Origin: an uncultured Bacteroidaceae bacterium
GTDB taxonomy: Bacteria > Bacteroidota > Bacteroidia > Bacteroidales > Bacteroidaceae
Length of the DNA stretch: 64,000 nucleotides
Assembly (NCBI GenBank): GCA_905233465.1
Contig: CAJOEI010000002.1
Location: 62,001 to 126,000 of the forward strand
Direction: 5' to 3'
This document shows positions 62,120 through 64,000 of the stretch, one piece after another. Position 1 is the stretch's first letter. Every line of letters starts with the position of its first letter. A program made the translations under genes and the position numbers. The notes under the pieces were generated by a model, which made no database searches, was not told where the DNA came from, and was given only the letters and a program-made list of their open reading frames with translations.

Positions 62120-64000
62120 ATGGATGAGATCTTAGTGCCCCGAGACAGCTTCACCCATCACCTCAATCACATGTTCCAGGACTGGTTTCTGGAATACGCT
62201 TCATACGTCATTCTTGAACGTGCCGTGCCACATATCAGCGATGGCTTCAAGCCTGTGCAGCGACGTATCCTGCATTCGATGAAGCGCATGGACGACGGCC
62301 GCTACAACAAGGTAGCGAACATTGTAGGCCACACCATGCAGTTTCACCCTCATGGCGATGCAAGCATCAAGGACGCATTGGTGCAACTGGGGCAGAAAGA
62401 GTTGCTGATTGACTGCCAAGGTAACTGGGGAAACATCCTGACAGGCGACGATGCAGCGGCAGCCCGTTACATTGAGGCACGGTTGTCAAAGTTTGCACTG
62501 GATGTCGTCTTCAACCCAAAGACCACAGAGTGGAAACTCAGCTACGACGGCCGCAACAAGGAACCCATCACTCTGCCGGTGAAGTTCCCTCTGCTGCTGG
62601 CACAAGGTGCAGAGGGTATTGCCGTGGGACTGTCGTCAAAGATTCTGCCGCACAACCTCGTAGAGCTATGCGATGCAGCCATCAGCTATCTCCATAACGA
62701 GCCCTTCCAGCTCTATCCCGACTTCCCCACAGGTGGAAGCATTGATGTGTCAAAGTACAACGACGGTGCCAGAGGCGGCGTGGTGCGAGTGCGTGCCAAG
62801 ATAGAGAAACGCGACCAGAAGACACTGGCCATCACTGAGTTACCCTTTGGCAAGACAACTGGCTCGCCGCAAAAACCATCACAGTTCATAGACACAATTC
62901 TCAAGGCAGCCGAGAAAGGTAAAATCAAGGTGCGCAAGGTTGAGGACATGACAGCAGCAGGCGTTGAGATACTCATACACTTGCAACCTGGAGCATCCTC
63001 AGACAAAACCATCGACGCCCTATACGCTTGCACAGACTGTGAAGTCAGCATTTCACCCAACTGCTGTGTCATCGACGGACGCAAACCTTGTTTTCTCACC
63101 GTAAGCGAGGTGCTGCGCCGTAGCGTGGACAACACACGCGAGTTGTTGCGGCGTGAGTTGCTCATCCGCAGGGGTGAACTCATGGAAGCACTCCATTTCG
63201 CCTCGTTGGAACGCATCTTCATCGAGGAGCGGATATACAAGGGCAAGCCCTTCGAGAATGCGCAGTCGACAGACGACCTCTGCAACTACATCGACGAGCG
63301 ACTGACGCCATTCTACCCCCAATTCGTGCGCGAGGTGACAAAGGACGATATCCTAAAGTTGCTCGAAATCAGAATGCAACGCATTGCCAAGTTCAACAAA
63401 GACCGCGCAGATGAGGCCATAGCACGGATGAAAGACGAGATTGCAAGCATCGATCGAGATTTGGCAAACATTGTCGAAGTGACAGCTGAATGGTTTAGGT
63501 TCATCAAGGAAAAATACGGAGAACAGCACCCACGGCGCACCGAGATACGCAACTTCGACAGCATTCAGGCCGCAAAAGTCGTGGAGGCCAACCAGAAGCT
63601 CTACATCAACCGCGAAGAGGGATTCATCGGCACGGGATTGAAGAAGGATGAGTTTGTCTGCAATTGCTCGGACATTGACGATGTCATCATCTTCTACAAA
63701 GACGGAACCTACAAGATTATACGTATCGGAGAGAAAGTCTTTGTTGGCGAGACAGAACGTTCCAAGGCAGAGAAACGCAAGTGCCAAATCATACACATCG
63801 ACATCTTCAAGCGAGGCGACACACGCACCATATACAACTGCATCTACCGCGATGGCAAGGCGGGAGCATACTATATCAAGCGATTCAATGTCACATCTAT
63901 AACACTCAATCGCGAATATGACCTCACACGAGGCAAGCCCGGGAGCCGCGTCGTTTACTTCACAGCCAACCCCAATGGCGAGGCCGAGACCGTCAGAGTT
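62120..64000 (+). CDS. parC: DNA topoisomerase IV subunit A (3' end outside window)
   Basis: 627 codons visible, open to the window end. GFKPVQRRILHSMKRMDDGRY, HPHGDASIKDAL and AAARYIEARLSKF with catalytic Tyr117 define a type IIA topoisomerase A subunit; YDGRNKEPITLPVKFP and GIAVGLSSKILPHNL follow. The N-terminus lacks the gyrase-style GyrA opening, and the body matches Bacteroidota ParC-like proteins. A GyrA assignment cannot be fully excluded because the C-terminal GyrA-box region is outside. The partner ParE gene is not in the window. Confidence 0.88.
   Translation, partial: MDEILVPRDSFTHHLNHMFQDWFLEYASYVILERAVPHISDGFKPVQRRILHSMKRMDDGRYNKVANIVGHTMQFHPHGDASIKDALVQLGQKELLIDCQGNWGNILTGDDAAAARYIEARLSKFALDVVFNPKTTEWKLSYDGRNKEPITLPVKFPLLLAQGAEGIAVGLSSKILPHNLVELCDAAISYLHNEPFQLYPDFPTGGSIDVSKYNDGARGGVVRVRAKIEKRDQKTLAITELPFGKTTGSPQKPSQFIDTILKAAEKGKIKVRKVEDMTAAGVEILIHLQPGASSDKTIDALYACTDCEVSISPNCCVIDGRKPCFLTVSEVLRRSVDNTRELLRRELLIRRGELMEALHFASLERIFIEERIYKGKPFENAQSTDDLCNYIDERLTPFYPQFVREVTKDDILKLLEIRMQRIAKFNKDRADEAIARMKDEIASIDRDLANIVEVTAEWFRFIKEKYGEQHPRRTEIRNFDSIQAAKVVEANQKLYINREEGFIGTGLKKDEFVCNCSDIDDVIIFYKDGTYKIIRIGEKVFVGETERSKAEKRKCQIIHIDIFKRGDTRTIYNCIYRDGKAGAYYIKRFNVTSITLNREYDLTRGKPGSRVVYFTANPNGEAETVRV

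Overview
The window is about 64 kb of a single bacterial chromosome, densely packed with genes on both strands and roughly half G+C by eye. It reads as Bacteroidota, order Bacteroidales, probably Prevotellaceae or a close gut relative. The evidence is the PorX-type PglZ regulator, Bacteroidota-specific families (DUF5683, DUF5686 with a CarboxypepD_reg-like domain, DUF4294, WbqC), the parA-parB-DUF5683-mltD-relA gene order, and repeated TAnnTTTG -7 boxes, which are the promoter signature of this phylum. The genus cannot be fixed from sequence alone. No phage, plasmid, IS element or CRISPR array was seen.

Layout. 1-2.0 kb: porX (5' cut by the window), tsaE, WbqC protein. 2.0-8.6 kb: 7TM-HD phosphohydrolase (-), diverging from gltX, waaA and a polysaccharide flippase (+). 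8.6-14.8 kb: a minus-strand housekeeping operon read parA, parB, DUF5683, mltD, relA/spoT. 15-27 kb (+): tadA, a secreted GH43/GH2 glycosidase pair, a CPA2 antiporter, a LolD-type ATPase, a large BNR/LamG carbohydrate-active protein with a type-IX-like C-terminal tail, and cstA. 27-35 kb (+): a sugar operon with aldose dehydrogenase (AKR), lactonase-like amidohydrolase, fucI, fucP, DUF718 mutarotase, LgoD-like Zn-dehydrogenase and uxaB-like reductase. 35-40.4 kb (-): PAP2 protein, epimerase, DUF4294 protein, Fur-family regulator, a 22-bp periodic repeat array, nucleoside kinase and sirtuin. 40.6-58.9 kb (+): three FKBP isomerases, Lrp regulator, C26-M19 fusion peptidase, M28/glutaminyl cyclase, sufE, rbfA, LolC/E permease, nhaA, pyrE, SRPBCC protein, argH, Cys4 lipoprotein, upp, C1 peptidase, fucosyltransferase-like GT and DUF5686 protein. 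58.9-64 kb (+): tRNA-Gln, terminator, xerD, a membrane protein, ECF sigma factor, probable anti-sigma/membrane partner, and parC (3' cut by the window).

How the genes work together. Most of the window is ordinary core metabolism and envelope biology. The accessory interest lies in three places. The first is the 27-35 kb operon, which combines fucose isomerase and permease with an oxidative dehydrogenase/lactonase and a C5-epimerising dehydrogenase/reductase pair, but has no kinase or aldolase. The second is a 22-bp-period array of short imperfect inverted repeats that fills the roughly 310 bp between the Fur-family gene and the nucleoside kinase gene. The third is a chromosome-wide habit of period-7 to period-9 micro-repeats. 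They fill almost every spacer, are often joined to a small GC hairpin, supply many stop codons, and in several membrane or secreted proteins run in frame through loops, tails or signal peptides.
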